Shown here one piece after another: positions 1 to 8,221 of a DNA stretch of 64,000 bases. The notes under the pieces were generated by a model. The model ran no database searches, was not told the DNA's origin, and saw nothing but the letters and a program-made list of their open reading frames with translations. Position 1 is the stretch's first letter, and each line of letters starts with the position of its first letter. This stretch comes from an uncultured Prevotella sp. (GTDB taxonomy: Bacteria > Bacteroidota > Bacteroidia > Bacteroidales > Bacteroidaceae), in NCBI GenBank assembly GCA_934256705.1, contig CAKQPF010000010.1, positions 1 to 64,000 of the forward strand, in the 5' to 3' direction. Made by a program: the position numbers and the translations under genes.

Positions 1-24
1 AAAGCCCCATATCTACAGGGCTTT
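1..24. terminator. Hairpin at window edge
   Basis: AAAGCCC (1-7) pairs with GGGCTTT (18-24) around a short loop. It is probably the terminator of a gene lying before the window, but there is no clear T-run inside the window, so the direction is unknown. Confidence 0.35.
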
Positions 25-75
25 GCAGGGTGTTACATCTGCAAATGCCTTGATTTTTAGGGGTGGGAAACTTTA

Positions 76-193
76 GTGAGTCAGTTACGCTTTTGCCCTT
101 GCAGGGCGAGTTTATTCATGTCGTTATAGCCCAGGGCGATGCCCTGGGCTATGAGCTTTTTGGGCCTTCAGCCCATTTCAACCGTACAGTTCG
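76..193 (+). repeat. Half copy of the palindromic 242-bp element
   Basis: This stretch matches the right half of the elements at 4627-4868 and 7066-7309. It has the same order of small hairpins (GCCCTTGCAGGGC, the CCCAGGG/CCCTGGG stem, GGGCCTTCAGCCC) and ends in TTTCAACCGTACAGTTCG. The left half is missing and no flanking duplication is visible, so this is either a truncated copy or a solo unit. Confidence 0.7.
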
Positions 194-269
194 AAATCTT
201 TCCTTTTGTCGCTTGGATGTTTATTCATTTGTGAAAGCATTCTCTTTCAACATGTTTAGTTGCTGAAAA

Positions 270-301
270 TTTGCATAATTCAAATAATATCCGTATCTTT
301 G
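270..301 (+). promoter_or_regulatory. Bacteroidetes-type promoter
   Basis: TTTG (270-273), 20 bases, then TATCTTTG (294-301) fit the -33/-7 consensus. Transcription would start near 308. The promoter therefore overlaps the longest possible reading frame and shows that the true start of the next gene is the ATG at 331. Confidence 0.75.
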
Positions 302-330
302 CGACGAATGTAGGAATAGGAGAAATAGTT

Positions 331-1911
331 ATGGCAAACAAAGAATACAGAAAGATGCCTGTTGGCATACAGTCTTTCAATAAAATTAGAGAAGAAGGTT
401 ATCTCTATATAGATAAGAGTGACATGATTTGGAAATTGGCGAACAATGGCATACAGTATAATTACTTGAGCCGTCCTCGCCGATTCGGTAAATCCGTGCT
501 TGTCGATACACTCCAGGCTTACTTCGAAGGCAGAAAAGATCTCTTTGAGGGATTGAAAATCATGGAGTTGGAAAAAGATTGGAAGCAACACCCGGTTGTC
601 CGACTTGACATGAGCCGAGGCGGTGCCAATGCTGGCACTCTACGTTCTTACCTGAACCTGCGATTCAAGGAATACGAGGAAATGTATGCCATCACGCCAG
701 ACCTTACAGCCAAACTCGCCGACAGATTCGATGCCATTATCACGAAGGCATACAAACAAACAGGCGAAAAAGTCGCTATTCTTATCGATGAATATGATTC
801 ACCTCTCCAGCACTCCTGGAAGACACCGGACCACGAGGCCTGCACCGAGATATATCGTGAGGTCTTTGCCATCCTGAAGGCTGATGACGCATATCAGCGC
901 TTTGTTTTTATCACGGGCATCACCAAATTTACTCAGATTTCTCTTTTTTCGGTACTCAACAACCTGACCAATATCAGTTTCCTGCCTGAATATGCTGCCA
1001 TTTGTGGTATTACGGAAGAAGAGATCGGGGAGAACTTCAAGCCTGAGCTGGAAAGGATGGCTGAAGTGAACGGGTGGACCTTGCAGCAGACTCACGATAA
1101 CCTGAAAGACTACTACGATGGCTACCATTTCAGTCGCAGAAATATGGTGGACATCTACAATCCTTTCAGTCTTCTCAATGCGCTTGATACCCAAGATCTG
1201 GGTTGCTTCTGGGTTTCATCAGGGGCAACTTCCATGCTGCCGAAATTTGTTGATAACATGGAGCTGCGATTGCGCAATTTCGAACATTGTCCGATTTTAC
1301 GCAAGACTCTTGAGAGTTCTGATGTAATCAATGGTGGTGCAGAGCTTTTCCTGTACCAGACGGGTTATCTTACCATCAAGAGCAATGATGAATTCGGATA
1401 TTTCCTGGGCTTTCCAAATCAGGAAGTGAAACAGGCTCTTTACGAGGTAGTGCTGCCTGCCTTGACGATGCAATCGGAAAGCGATATCATAAGTCTGCAA
1501 AGTGGGTTGTTCCGCCAATTGGGAACAGGGCAGATTGCTGATGCCATGAAAACGTTGAAGGCATTGGTTGCGGACGTGCCTTACAGCAACAAGAAGCTTG
1601 CCTCGATGGATATGGAAGAGCGCTACCGTCTCATCCTCAGCACGATTCTGAATGCCATCGGACTGAAAGTTGAGGTAGAACATATGCTTTCCACTGGAAG
1701 AATCGACCTCATTGTCCAGACTTCCCGCTACATTTACGTGATCGAACTAAAACTGAGAAACAATGGTGGAAAGAAGGCTGCCATCCAGCAGATTACGGCA
1801 AACAAATATCTGGAACCTTTCAAGGCGGACAAACGAAAGGTAATAGGTCTCGGCATTGAGCTGGACGAAGAAGGTAAGGGCTTGTTGGATTGGGGGATTA
1901 CTGAAGAATGA
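331..1911 (+). CDS. AAA-ATPase-like / PD-(D/E)XK nuclease-like protein
   Basis: Protein of 526 residues resembling the large Bacteroidetes family with an N-terminal AAA-ATPase-like domain (PF09820 type) and a C-terminal PD-(D/E)XK-like domain (PF08011 type). Visible are a Walker-A-like RRFGKS (about 50-55), a Walker-B-like ILIDEYD (about 150-156), and a C-terminal nuclease-like core with D459 and E472-x-K474. The start at 331 is chosen because a promoter covers the upstream in-frame ATG at 271. These proteins occur in many copies per genome. Their role is unknown, with mobile-element or defence-like functions suspected. It stands alone with repeats on both sides. The call is firm at family level, not for function. 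Confidence 0.88.
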   Translation: MANKEYRKMPVGIQSFNKIREEGYLYIDKSDMIWKLANNGIQYNYLSRPRRFGKSVLVDTLQAYFEGRKDLFEGLKIMELEKDWKQHPVVRLDMSRGGANAGTLRSYLNLRFKEYEEMYAITPDLTAKLADRFDAIITKAYKQTGEKVAILIDEYDSPLQHSWKTPDHEACTEIYREVFAILKADDAYQRFVFITGITKFTQISLFSVLNNLTNISFLPEYAAICGITEEEIGENFKPELERMAEVNGWTLQQTHDNLKDYYDGYHFSRRNMVDIYNPFSLLNALDTQDLGCFWVSSGATSMLPKFVDNMELRLRNFEHCPILRKTLESSDVINGGAELFLYQTGYLTIKSNDEFGYFLGFPNQEVKQALYEVVLPALTMQSESDIISLQSGLFRQLGTGQIADAMKTLKALVADVPYSNKKLASMDMEERYRLILSTILNAIGLKVEVEHMLSTGRIDLIVQTSRYIYVIELKLRNNGGKKAAIQQITANKYLEPFKADKRKVIGLGIELDEEGKGLLDWGITEE

Positions 1912-1934
1912 GAATGATAACTCAATAAATGGTC

Positions 1935-2052
1935 CCCAACCGCGTCAGCGCGATTTTTCACTTTTCACTCTTCACTCTTCACTTTTCACTTTTCACTAAA
2001 GAAGTAAAACGTAACTCCCATTCTTCATTCTTCACTCTTCATTCTTCATTAA
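1935..2052 (-). repeat. Composite heptamer element
   Basis: Read on the minus strand: a run of GAAGAAT/GAAGAGT heptamers, a spacer containing GGGAGTTAC, a run of six AAAAGTG/AAGAGTG heptamers, then the box ATCGCGCTGACGCGGTTG. The same order is found at 21371-21480 and 41341-41440. It carries no gene. Confidence 0.8.
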
Positions 2053-2166
2053 AAAAGATCCATGACACTCTGTAAAGACGAAGCAGCAGATATAACTCGT
2101 TTTCGCTATCTGCACTTTACAAAATGTCAATTTCAAATTAAAAATTTCCCAAAAAAGTAAAAAACA

Positions 2167-2198
2167 TTTGGAGGTGTCAGGGAAATTGCATACTTTTG
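2167..2198 (+). promoter_or_regulatory. gdhA promoter
   Basis: TTTG (2167-2170), a 20-base spacer and TACTTTTG (2191-2198) match the Bacteroidetes promoter. Transcription is expected near 2205, about 200 bases before the gdhA start codon. Confidence 0.8.
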
Positions 2199-2204
2199 CC
2201 ATCG

Positions 2205-2407
2205 TGAGTCAGTCACAGAGTGCGTCTTGCATGGTAACATCCATAAAAGGATTAAGCCGCAAGCCATCTGGACCACTGCCACGAGCTGGCGGAAAGACAC
2301 ACCGTAAGGGAAGTAACCGATCCCTGACCATGGGCAGAAAAGCCCGAATAAAGCAAATAAATATATAACCATATCTAAAACCAATAACATTCTAAAGTCC
2401 ATTAACC
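2205..2407 (+). promoter_or_regulatory. Long gdhA leader, possibly structured
   Basis: About 200 transcribed bases separate the promoter from gdhA. The leader has no convincing reading frame. It contains GC-rich self-complementary pieces (for example GCCA at about 2266 facing TGGC at about 2286, and CCC/GGG around 2322-2335). It matches no riboswitch family I recognise. Regulation of glutamate dehydrogenase by this leader is only a suggestion. Confidence 0.4.
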
Positions 2408-3745
2408 ATGAACGTAGAGAAAATTATGCAGGACCTGGCTGCAAAGCACCCAGGTGAGAATGAATACCTTCAGGCAGTTCGTGAGGTACTCGAATCCGTG
2501 AAAGACGTATATGACCAGCACCCTGAGTTTGAGCGCGCAAAGATCATCGAGCGCCTCGTAGAGCCAGAGCGCATCATCACATTCCGTGTACCTTGGGTTG
2601 ACGACAACGGTGAAATCCATGTAAACCTCGGCTATCGCGTACAGTATAACAGCGCTATCGGCCCTTACAAGGGAGGTCTCCGCTTCCACCCTTCAGTGAA
2701 CCTTTCTATCCTCAAGTTCCTCGGCTTCGAGCAGACATTCAAGAATGGTCTTACTACTCTCCCGATGGGCGGTGGCAAGGGCGGTTCTGACTTCTCTATC
2801 CGCGGTCGTTCTGACAATGAGGTAATGCGTTTCTGCCAGGCATTCATGACAGAGCTCTATCGTCATATCGGTCCTGATGAGGACGTTCCTGCTGGAGATA
2901 TCGGCGTAGGCGCTCGTGAAATCGGCTATCTCTATGGCATGTACAAGAAGCTCACACACCGTTATGAAGGCGTGCTCACAGGCAAGGGTCTTGAGTTTGG
3001 CGGTTCCCGTATCCGTCCAGAGGCTACTGGCTACGGCGCTATCTACTTCGTACAGCACATGCTTCATACACACAACCTCGACATCAAGGGCAAGACCATC
3101 GCTATCAGTGGCTTCGGTAACGTAGCATGGGGTGCTGCCAAGAAGGCTACAGAGCTCGGTGGTAAGGTCGTTACCATCTCTGGTCCTGACGGTTACATCT
3201 ATGACCCAGCTGGTCTTAATGAGGAGAAGATCGCTTATATGCTTGAGCTCCGTGCTTCCGGCAACGACATCTGCTCACCATACGCTGAGAAGTTCCCAGG
3301 CTCTGAGTTCCACGCTGGCAAGAAGCCTTGGGAGGTAAAGGTTGACATCGCTCTCCCTTGCGCTACCCAGAATGAGCTCAATGGCGACAACGCTCGTCAG
3401 ATCATCGCTAACGGTGCTATCTGTGTTGCAGAGGTAAGTAACATGGGATGTACAGCTGAGGCTGCTGAGGAATTCGTAAATGCCAAGATGATCTTCGCTC
3501 CTGGTAAGGCTGTCAACGCTGGTGGCGTCGCTACATCAGGTCTCGAAATGACTCAGAACTCTATGCGTCTCCAGTGGAGCAACGAGGAAGTTGACCGTCG
3601 TCTCCATGAGATCATGCAGAATATCCACGAGCAGTGCCTCACATACGGCAAGCAGGCTGACGGATATATCAACTATGTCAAGGGCGCTAACGTAGCTGGC
3701 TTCATGAAGGTTGCCAAGGCTATGATGGCTCAGGGCATCGTATAA
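2408..3745 (+). CDS. gdhA: Glutamate dehydrogenase (hexameric, probably NADP type)
   Basis: A 445-residue cytoplasmic enzyme converting 2-oxoglutarate and ammonium to glutamate, the usual length of the small hexameric family. The Glu/Leu/Phe/Val dehydrogenase N-domain shows PYKGGLRFHP (87-96), PMGGGKGG with catalytic Lys124, and PAGDIGVG with Asp164. The Rossmann domain shows GFGNVAWGAA from about 235. It is single, with its own promoter and a long leader. Cofactor preference cannot be read safely; NADP is inferred from family resemblance. Codon use is strongly biased, as expected for a highly expressed gene in amino-acid-fermenting Prevotella. Confidence 0.97.
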   Translation: MNVEKIMQDLAAKHPGENEYLQAVREVLESVKDVYDQHPEFERAKIIERLVEPERIITFRVPWVDDNGEIHVNLGYRVQYNSAIGPYKGGLRFHPSVNLSILKFLGFEQTFKNGLTTLPMGGGKGGSDFSIRGRSDNEVMRFCQAFMTELYRHIGPDEDVPAGDIGVGAREIGYLYGMYKKLTHRYEGVLTGKGLEFGGSRIRPEATGYGAIYFVQHMLHTHNLDIKGKTIAISGFGNVAWGAAKKATELGGKVVTISGPDGYIYDPAGLNEEKIAYMLELRASGNDICSPYAEKFPGSEFHAGKKPWEVKVDIALPCATQNELNGDNARQIIANGAICVAEVSNMGCTAEAAEEFVNAKMIFAPGKAVNAGGVATSGLEMTQNSMRLQWSNEEVDRRLHEIMQNIHEQCLTYGKQADGYINYVKGANVAGFMKVAKAMMAQGIV

Positions 3746-3841
3746 ATACGAAAGAAGAATATTTAGAATGAAGTAAATAATTTATTTTTCACCGTCACTA
3801 AAATCAAATTCTTCTTTGGTATTCCAGATCGAATGATAACC

Positions 3842-3863
3842 GACCCTTATCTGAATGAGGGTC
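3842..3863 (+). promoter_or_regulatory. Hairpin just before the rlpA-like start
   Basis: GACCCT (3842-3847) pairs with AGGGTC (3858-3863) immediately before AAAGGA and the TTG start at 3880. There is no T-run, so a pure terminator is less likely. It could be a processing or translation-control site. Confidence 0.35.
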
Positions 3864-3879
3864 TAAAGGAATACGCTTA

Positions 3880-4536
3880 TTGAATAAACTTTTGATTATA
3901 ATTATGTTAGTGATAACCTCTCTGCAGGGCGTAATGGCTCAGCAGAGAGGTAAAGCGTCTTATTACTCCAAGAGAGCCACGGGCGCAAGAACCACAAGCG
4001 GACAGCGGATGCACCACGATTCCCTCGTATGTGCACATCGCACGCACCCCTTCGGCACCAGACTCCTTGTCACTAACCTCAATAATCACAAGCAAGTGGT
4101 CGTCAAGGTAATAGACCGCGGACCGTTCCATCGCGGCAGAGTCATTGACCTCTCATGGGCTGCAGCAAGGGAACTCGGCATGATTACCAGTGGAACGGCT
4201 GTTGTAGAGGTGAGAGTATATCACGAAAACAAGCAAGGTCCTTACCTTCCTGACCCTGACGACCTTCCGGAACTCGACTTTGAACAGACGGAAATGGAAA
4301 GTCCTGACTCCATAGTCCCTATATGGCAACGCAAACCTAAGAAAACGACTGCACAGCAAGAAGCATCAGAATCACACAAAAACAAAGCCACTGTGTCGCA
4401 CGCATCATCGGGCAATAAAAAGACCACAGGACCACAAGACCACAAAATATCTGCCCAATCCCAGAAGAAATCCAGTCGGAAGGCTACCAGCTCAAGGAGA
4501 AAATCCAATCGCTCCAAAGCCACAAGCAGACGCTGA
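3880..4536 (+). CDS. RlpA-like septal ring protein with basic tail
   Basis: 218 residues. An N-terminal signal peptide (cleavage near VMA/QQ) is followed by a double-psi beta-barrel domain (about 22-112) typical of RlpA: GKASYYSKRATGARTTSG, HPFGTRLLVTN, VIDRGPF and VIDLSWAAARELG. RlpA proteins bind or cleave peptidoglycan strands lacking stem peptides at the septum. Here the usual SPOR domain is absent, and residues ~150-218 form a Lys/Ser/Arg-rich low-complexity tail. The TTG start is chosen because it gives a complete signal peptide and follows AAAGGA at a suitable distance. Enzymatic activity is not proven by the sequence. Confidence 0.88.
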   Translation: MNKLLIIIMLVITSLQGVMAQQRGKASYYSKRATGARTTSGQRMHHDSLVCAHRTHPFGTRLLVTNLNNHKQVVVKVIDRGPFHRGRVIDLSWAAARELGMITSGTAVVEVRVYHENKQGPYLPDPDDLPELDFEQTEMESPDSIVPIWQRKPKKTTAQQEASESHKNKATVSHASSGNKKTTGPQDHKISAQSQKKSSRKATSSRRKSNRSKATSRR

Positions 4537-4626
4537 ATCATTGCGTCATTATCGTTATCCCGCACATTCTTAATATCTGCCACATCCCTTTATAGCAGCA
4601 ATGTCACATTGCCACAAGATAGGTTT

Positions 4627-4868
4627 CGAACTGTACGGTTGAAAATGCCCAATACGCCCTGAAAGGGCATAATCTCCTAGCCCAGGGCATCGCCCTGGGT
4701 ATTATGATGAATGATACAAACGCCCTGTAAGGGCAAAAGCATTACAACACAATGAGTTAGTTACGCTTTTGCCCTTACAGGGCGTTGGTATTCATGCCAC
4801 TACAACCCAGGGCGATGCTCTGGGCTAGGAGCTTTTGGGCTTTCAGCCCGTTTCAACCGTACAGTTCG
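4627..4868. mobile_element. Palindromic MITE-like element, copy A
   Basis: A 242-bp element bounded by CGAACTGTACGGTTGAAA at the left and its inverse TTTCAACCGTACAGTTCG at the right. A perfect 8-bp direct repeat ATAGGTTT flanks it (4619-4626 and 4869-4876). The two halves are imperfect inverted copies of each other, each carrying the hairpins GCCCT..AGGGC and CCCAGGGC..GCCCTGGG. No coding sequence. The matching duplication indicates insertion by a transposase supplied elsewhere. The family is not one I can name. Confidence 0.88.
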
Positions 4869-4996
4869 ATAGGTTTTGCCCTTTGTTGCTAAACCTATTG
4901 TCGTAACTCCCAGCCATTTTATTGTATCAATTCAGGAATTTCATGTATCAAAACAGGAAAAAACACAGAAGCAACGGCTCAAAAGCGCAAAAAGGT

Positions 4997-5027
4997 TTTG
5001 CCAATTCGAAAAAATTATATACTTTTG
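4997..5027 (+). promoter_or_regulatory. Promoter of the LuxR-type gene
   Basis: TTTG (4997-5000), 19 bases, TACTTTTG (5020-5027). Transcription would start near 5034, leaving a leader of about 220 bases (5034-5253) in which I see no gene or known RNA. The stretch 4877-4996 is otherwise plain AT-rich spacer. Confidence 0.75.
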
Positions 5028-5253
5028 CAGATGGTGCTATCCACATGGCATCAATGCACATACCATAAATTCACTCAGAGATTACTAACAGACATCATAG
5101 GGGCGTCAAATTGTTTCGTCGGCAGAACATCACGTTCATCGGCACATGGGACAATGAGACTGCATGACAACATAATAGCGTTAAGGATTATGACACTATT
5201 TACTTCGACATACAAGAAGGCGGAAAACTATCTGCTCGGGGAAGGATGCTGAC

Positions 5254-6219
5254 GTGAAAAGTCGCCGTCAGCTGCTTTGTTTCTTTCTCCTTTCCTTCAT
5301 CGAACTTTGTTCCGTGGTATATAATATCATGGGATGGAACGGCTATTGCGAGATGCAGCTTGAGGTATTGGCATACGTCCAGCTGGTGTTCTGGCTTTCC
5401 GTCCAGACTATGGCATGGTCGCGGCGTGTGTCTCTTCAGTCGATATACGCGCTGTTCCTCTACATTGTCTATTTCCGCATAGTGGCAGAGATAGTGATAG
5501 GCGGGCATATAGCCTGCTGTTATGACGTGATGTATGAGGTCTGCGGCTTCACCATGCTGTTCACCTGCAGTATCTTTGCGGCTGCGGCACGGTTCAGGGT
5601 GCTCCCGTTTGTCCTGCTCGCACTGAGCGCAGAGGGTTATCTCCTGGTGCTGATCTTCGATGGTCATCAGACTTACTGGGATGCGGTATGGTTCCTTTTC
5701 TGGTATTTCGTCCTCATATTGGTGCTTTCCATAGTCAATTACAGGCGGACATCCCATCGCAGGGTGATGGCAAATGAAATGCTGGAGACAGTATCTGAGC
5801 CTGTGGTTGTTGGGACAGAGGCGGAAGAAAACGCTATAAAGACTGAGGAAGAGAAGGCACTTGAGATGCTTGGTATGCAGAGCAATATGTCAAAGTCGAA
5901 GGCTGAGAGCCTGATAAGCCACCTTTCGCCGGAGGCACAGGAGAAACTGTTGGGCAACGTGGCGCAGGCATTCTATGATGATGTCTTTGCGAATATATCT
6001 TTAGAAGACGTCTGTCCTGAATTGTCTCCGTCCGAACTGGAGATATGTCTGCTTGTCCTGAAGCGCAAATCAATGAAGGAAATGTGCGATATCCTCGGCA
6101 AGACCGTCACCAACATCACCAGCCAGCGCTCCCGCATCCGCAAGAAACTTGGTATGAAGCGTGACGATGATTTTCGCCTTTTCCTGTTCAAAAGGATAAA
6201 TGGAGGAGGTAATCCTTAA
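5254..6219 (+). CDS. Membrane-anchored LuxR-type transcription regulator
   Basis: 321 residues. The first ~165 form about six hydrophobic segments (for example LLCFFLLSFIELCSVVY and AVWFLFWYFVLILVLSIV). A charged linker follows, then a C-terminal LuxR/GerE-like helix-turn-helix (about 257-305) with LSPSELEICLLVLKRKS and a recognition-helix region TVTNITSQRSRIRKKL. This is a one-component membrane regulator, a design common in Bacteroidetes. The GTG start at 5254 has GGAAGGA upstream and gives a complete first membrane segment. Its ligand and target genes cannot be told; the neighbours are repeats and, farther on, the convergent efflux operon. Confidence 0.85.
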   Translation: MKSRRQLLCFFLLSFIELCSVVYNIMGWNGYCEMQLEVLAYVQLVFWLSVQTMAWSRRVSLQSIYALFLYIVYFRIVAEIVIGGHIACCYDVMYEVCGFTMLFTCSIFAAAARFRVLPFVLLALSAEGYLLVLIFDGHQTYWDAVWFLFWYFVLILVLSIVNYRRTSHRRVMANEMLETVSEPVVVGTEAEENAIKTEEEKALEMLGMQSNMSKSKAESLISHLSPEAQEKLLGNVAQAFYDDVFANISLEDVCPELSPSELEICLLVLKRKSMKEMCDILGKTVTNITSQRSRIRKKLGMKRDDDFRLFLFKRINGGGNP

Positions 6220-6480
6220 TTCATAATTCACAATGCATAATTCATAATTCACAATGCGCAATGCTTATCCACGAACCAAAGCCACTGTGTTGCCCGCGTT
6301 ACCGGCAGATAAAAGGGAACAGGGAATAGGGAAAAGGGAATAGGAGAATACCCTTGTTCTCTTGAGATAACCGCATTAGCAGGACCCTATAAGCAGCAAC
6401 GGTAATCTCCTATTCCCTATATTCTAATACCTATTACCTGGATTACCCGCCACTGTGTTGCCCGCGTTACCGGGCAATAT
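6220..6480. repeat. Short-unit repeats with two dispersed hairpins
   Basis: Part of a 1.2-kb gene-free stretch (6220-7420). It starts with TAATTCATAATTCACAATGC repeats. A dispersed hairpin copy (minus orientation) lies at 6281-6310, followed by 7-bp GGGAATA/GGGAACA-type units to about 6350 and again near 6405-6440. A second hairpin copy is at 6450-6480 (TTGCCC/GGGCAA stem). Nothing codes. Confidence 0.8.
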
Positions 6481-6710
6481 AAGAAAACAAGCCGACAAGC
6501 ATTGTCTGGAATACAATACCGAGCGAAGCGAGAGTAACCTGGGACGAAGTCTCGGGATTATATAAACGAGAAGGAGAGAGCTGTCTGGAAGACAGTACCA
6601 ACCTCATATAAGCCCCCCCCTCTTATCCCCCTCTGGGGGAAGATAGGTCAGGCATTGGCTACTTGAGACTCATGCTGACAATCCGTAACCAAAGAATAGC
6701 CCCTCCAGGG
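6476..6710. repeat. Duplicated non-coding block, copy 1
   Basis: Nearly identical to 14988-15205. The block holds several small hairpins in a fixed order: ATTGTC..GACAAT (tggaa loop, one mismatch here), GAGCGAAGCGAG, CGGGACGAAGTCTCGGG type, CTGTCTGGAAGACAG, and CCCCCTCTGGGGG. It then has a conserved stretch ending GCTGACAATCCGTAAC. No reading frame is shared, which points to a non-coding repeat. Confidence 0.8.
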
Positions 6711-6767
6711 AGGGGTTGGGGTGGGCAGTAAATATGAGGTCGCAAGGGGATGATTATGGTATCGGTG

Positions 6768-6866
6768 AGTGAAAGCTATGATATTAGGAGGCAAAAGCTA
6801 TGATATTAGGCGGTAAAAGCTATGATATTGGAGGGTAAAAGCTATAATATTGCAATGCGTTGATAT
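6768..6866. repeat. 22-bp tandem motif, four copies
   Basis: Four near-identical units of AAAGCTATGATATTRGGNGG with 22-bp spacing, followed by TATTGCAATGCG. The same motif recurs four times at 41240-41335. The region 6867-6982 shows nothing else I can name. Confidence 0.75.
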
Positions 6867-6982
6867 ACAATGCGTTACAAAGGGGCTTGATTCCTGCTTG
6901 ACGAAGACGGAAAAATGGGACAAATCGGAGGGCAGATTATGGAAATGTGGCAAAAGATATGCAGTGTGCGCAAAAAAATAAT

Positions 6983-7028
6983 AATGGACAGAAACAGATA
7001 ATCTTGCGGTTATCCGTTTCTGTCCATT
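6983..7028 (-). terminator. Rho-independent terminator of the efflux operon
   Basis: A 13-bp stem AATGGACAGAAAC / GTTTCTGTCCATT, with an inner GATAA/TTATC stem. On the minus strand it is followed by TATTATTTTTTT. It would end transcription from the efflux/lpxA operon. The 244-bp element at 7066-7309 has since been inserted between gene and terminator. Confidence 0.8.
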
Positions 7029-7065
7029 TGTATTTTACCGAGGTTGCGCAAGCGTCCAACAGATT

Positions 7066-7309
7066 CGAACTGTACGGTTGAAATTACATAATACGCCCTG
7101 CAAGGGCAGAAGCTCTTAGCCCAGGGCATCGCCCTGGGTATTACGATGAATGATATCAACGCCCTGCAAGGGCAAAAGCATTACAACAACAATGAGTCTG
7201 TTACGCTTTTGCCCTTGCAGGGCGTTGGTATTCATTCCATTATAACCCAGGGTGTTGCCCTGGGCTATGAGCTTTTTGGGCCTTCAGCCCGTTTCAACCG
7301 TACAGTTCG
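7066..7309. mobile_element. Palindromic MITE-like element, copy B
   Basis: A 244-bp element with the same inverted ends as 4627-4868 (CGAACTGTACGGTTGAAA and its inverse), flanked by a perfect 8-bp direct repeat AACAGATT (7058-7065 and 7310-7317). The internal hairpins are the same and no transposase is present. Because its flanking duplication differs from copy A, the two copies inserted independently. Confidence 0.9.
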
Positions 7310-7420
7310 AACAGATTCCTGTCCAAGATAAAACATCAAGAAGTGAAAACAATCAAATATGTTTTTATATATTTTTCTTTGTTTTTCTATATTGATATTT
7401 TTATCTTCCCCATGTGAGTG

Positions 7421-8194
7421 TTACATCTTGCTGATTATGCCCAGCTTGCTGTTTTCCAGGAAATTGATAATGGCATTGATTTCCTTTCCCTTTGGCACCT
7501 GCTCCTTGATCTGGTTGATGGCATCGAAGACGCTGGTCTGACCATGGAAGACGAGTCGGTAGGCGTTGGCGATGTGGCCAATCACCTTGTCCGATGTATC
7601 TGATGACTTGAGAAGGGTCTCGTTCACGCCGCCGTAGCGCACTGGATTGTCGGTAGCCACGATGAAAGGAGGTACGTCTCTTGAGATGCGCACACCGCTG
7701 GTGACCATTGATGCGCCACCGATGCGGACGTTGGAATTGACGATTACGCTTGACGAGAAGATGGCAGCGCTGTGGATTTCGCAGTCGCCAGCCACCTTGG
7801 TGCCGTAGCCGAAGGTGACATAGTCGTCCACTTTGGTGTCATGCGAGATGTGCACGCCTTCCATGAAGAAGTTACGGTTGCCGATGCGAGTCTCTCCATC
7901 GCTGAATGTGGCACGGTTGACCACCACGTTCTCGCGGAAGATATTCTCATCGCCGATGATGAGGGAGGTCTCTGCGCCTTTGTATTCGAAGTCCTGCGGC
8001 TCAGCTCCCAGCACGGTGTTCTGATATACTTTGTTGCCGCGTCCGAGCTTTGTGCCGCGCATTATGCTGACGTAAGGGAAGATGACGCAGTCGTCACCGA
8101 TCACCACGTCGTCCTCGATGTATGCGAACGGATAGATGGTGACGTTCTTGCCTATCTTTGCACCCGGTGCTATATATGCTTTATCGCTTATCAT
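7421..8194 (-). CDS. lpxA: LpxA-type UDP-GlcNAc acyltransferase
   Basis: 257 residues with hexapeptide repeats of a left-handed beta-helix (about 1-190) and the C-terminal helical region of LpxA (RLVFHGQTSVFDAI onward). LpxA transfers a hydroxyacyl chain from acyl carrier protein to UDP-GlcNAc, the first step of lipid A synthesis. The HISHD motif contains the His matching the catalytic base; LGAEPQDF and RENVVVNRATF are typical of the family. It begins 27 bases after the efflux channel gene, so it is probably the last gene of that operon. A genome usually has another lpxA beside lpxC, so this may be a second copy with a somewhat different acyl preference (inference). Confidence 0.82.
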   Translation of the reverse strand: MISDKAYIAPGAKIGKNVTIYPFAYIEDDVVIGDDCVIFPYVSIMRGTKLGRGNKVYQNTVLGAEPQDFEYKGAETSLIIGDENIFRENVVVNRATFSDGETRIGNRNFFMEGVHISHDTKVDDYVTFGYGTKVAGDCEIHSAAIFSSSVIVNSNVRIGGASMVTSGVRISRDVPPFIVATDNPVRYGGVNETLLKSSDTSDKVIGHIANAYRLVFHGQTSVFDAINQIKEQVPKGKEINAIINFLENSKLGIISKM

Positions 8195-8221
8195 AATTGT
8201 TCAATTTTTTATATTATACAA

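Noticed and set aside
271..330. Longer start for the first ATPase gene
   Set aside because: The upstream ATG at 271 lies inside the -33/-7 promoter, so it cannot be in the main transcript.
2205..2407. Cobalamin, TPP or SAM riboswitch before gdhA
   Set aside because: A few words resemble conserved boxes (GCCACTG-like, GGAAG), but their order and spacing do not match those families.
4877..5252. Coding sequence before the LuxR-type gene
   Set aside because: Short overlapping frames lack start signals and span the promoter at 4997-5027.
6768..6866. CRISPR array
   Set aside because: The four 22-bp units are directly adjacent with no unique spacers between them, and there are no cas genes nearby.
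7146..7331. Small gene inside the palindromic element
   Set aside because: The frames in the three element copies are different and arise from the hairpin sequence; no conserved product.
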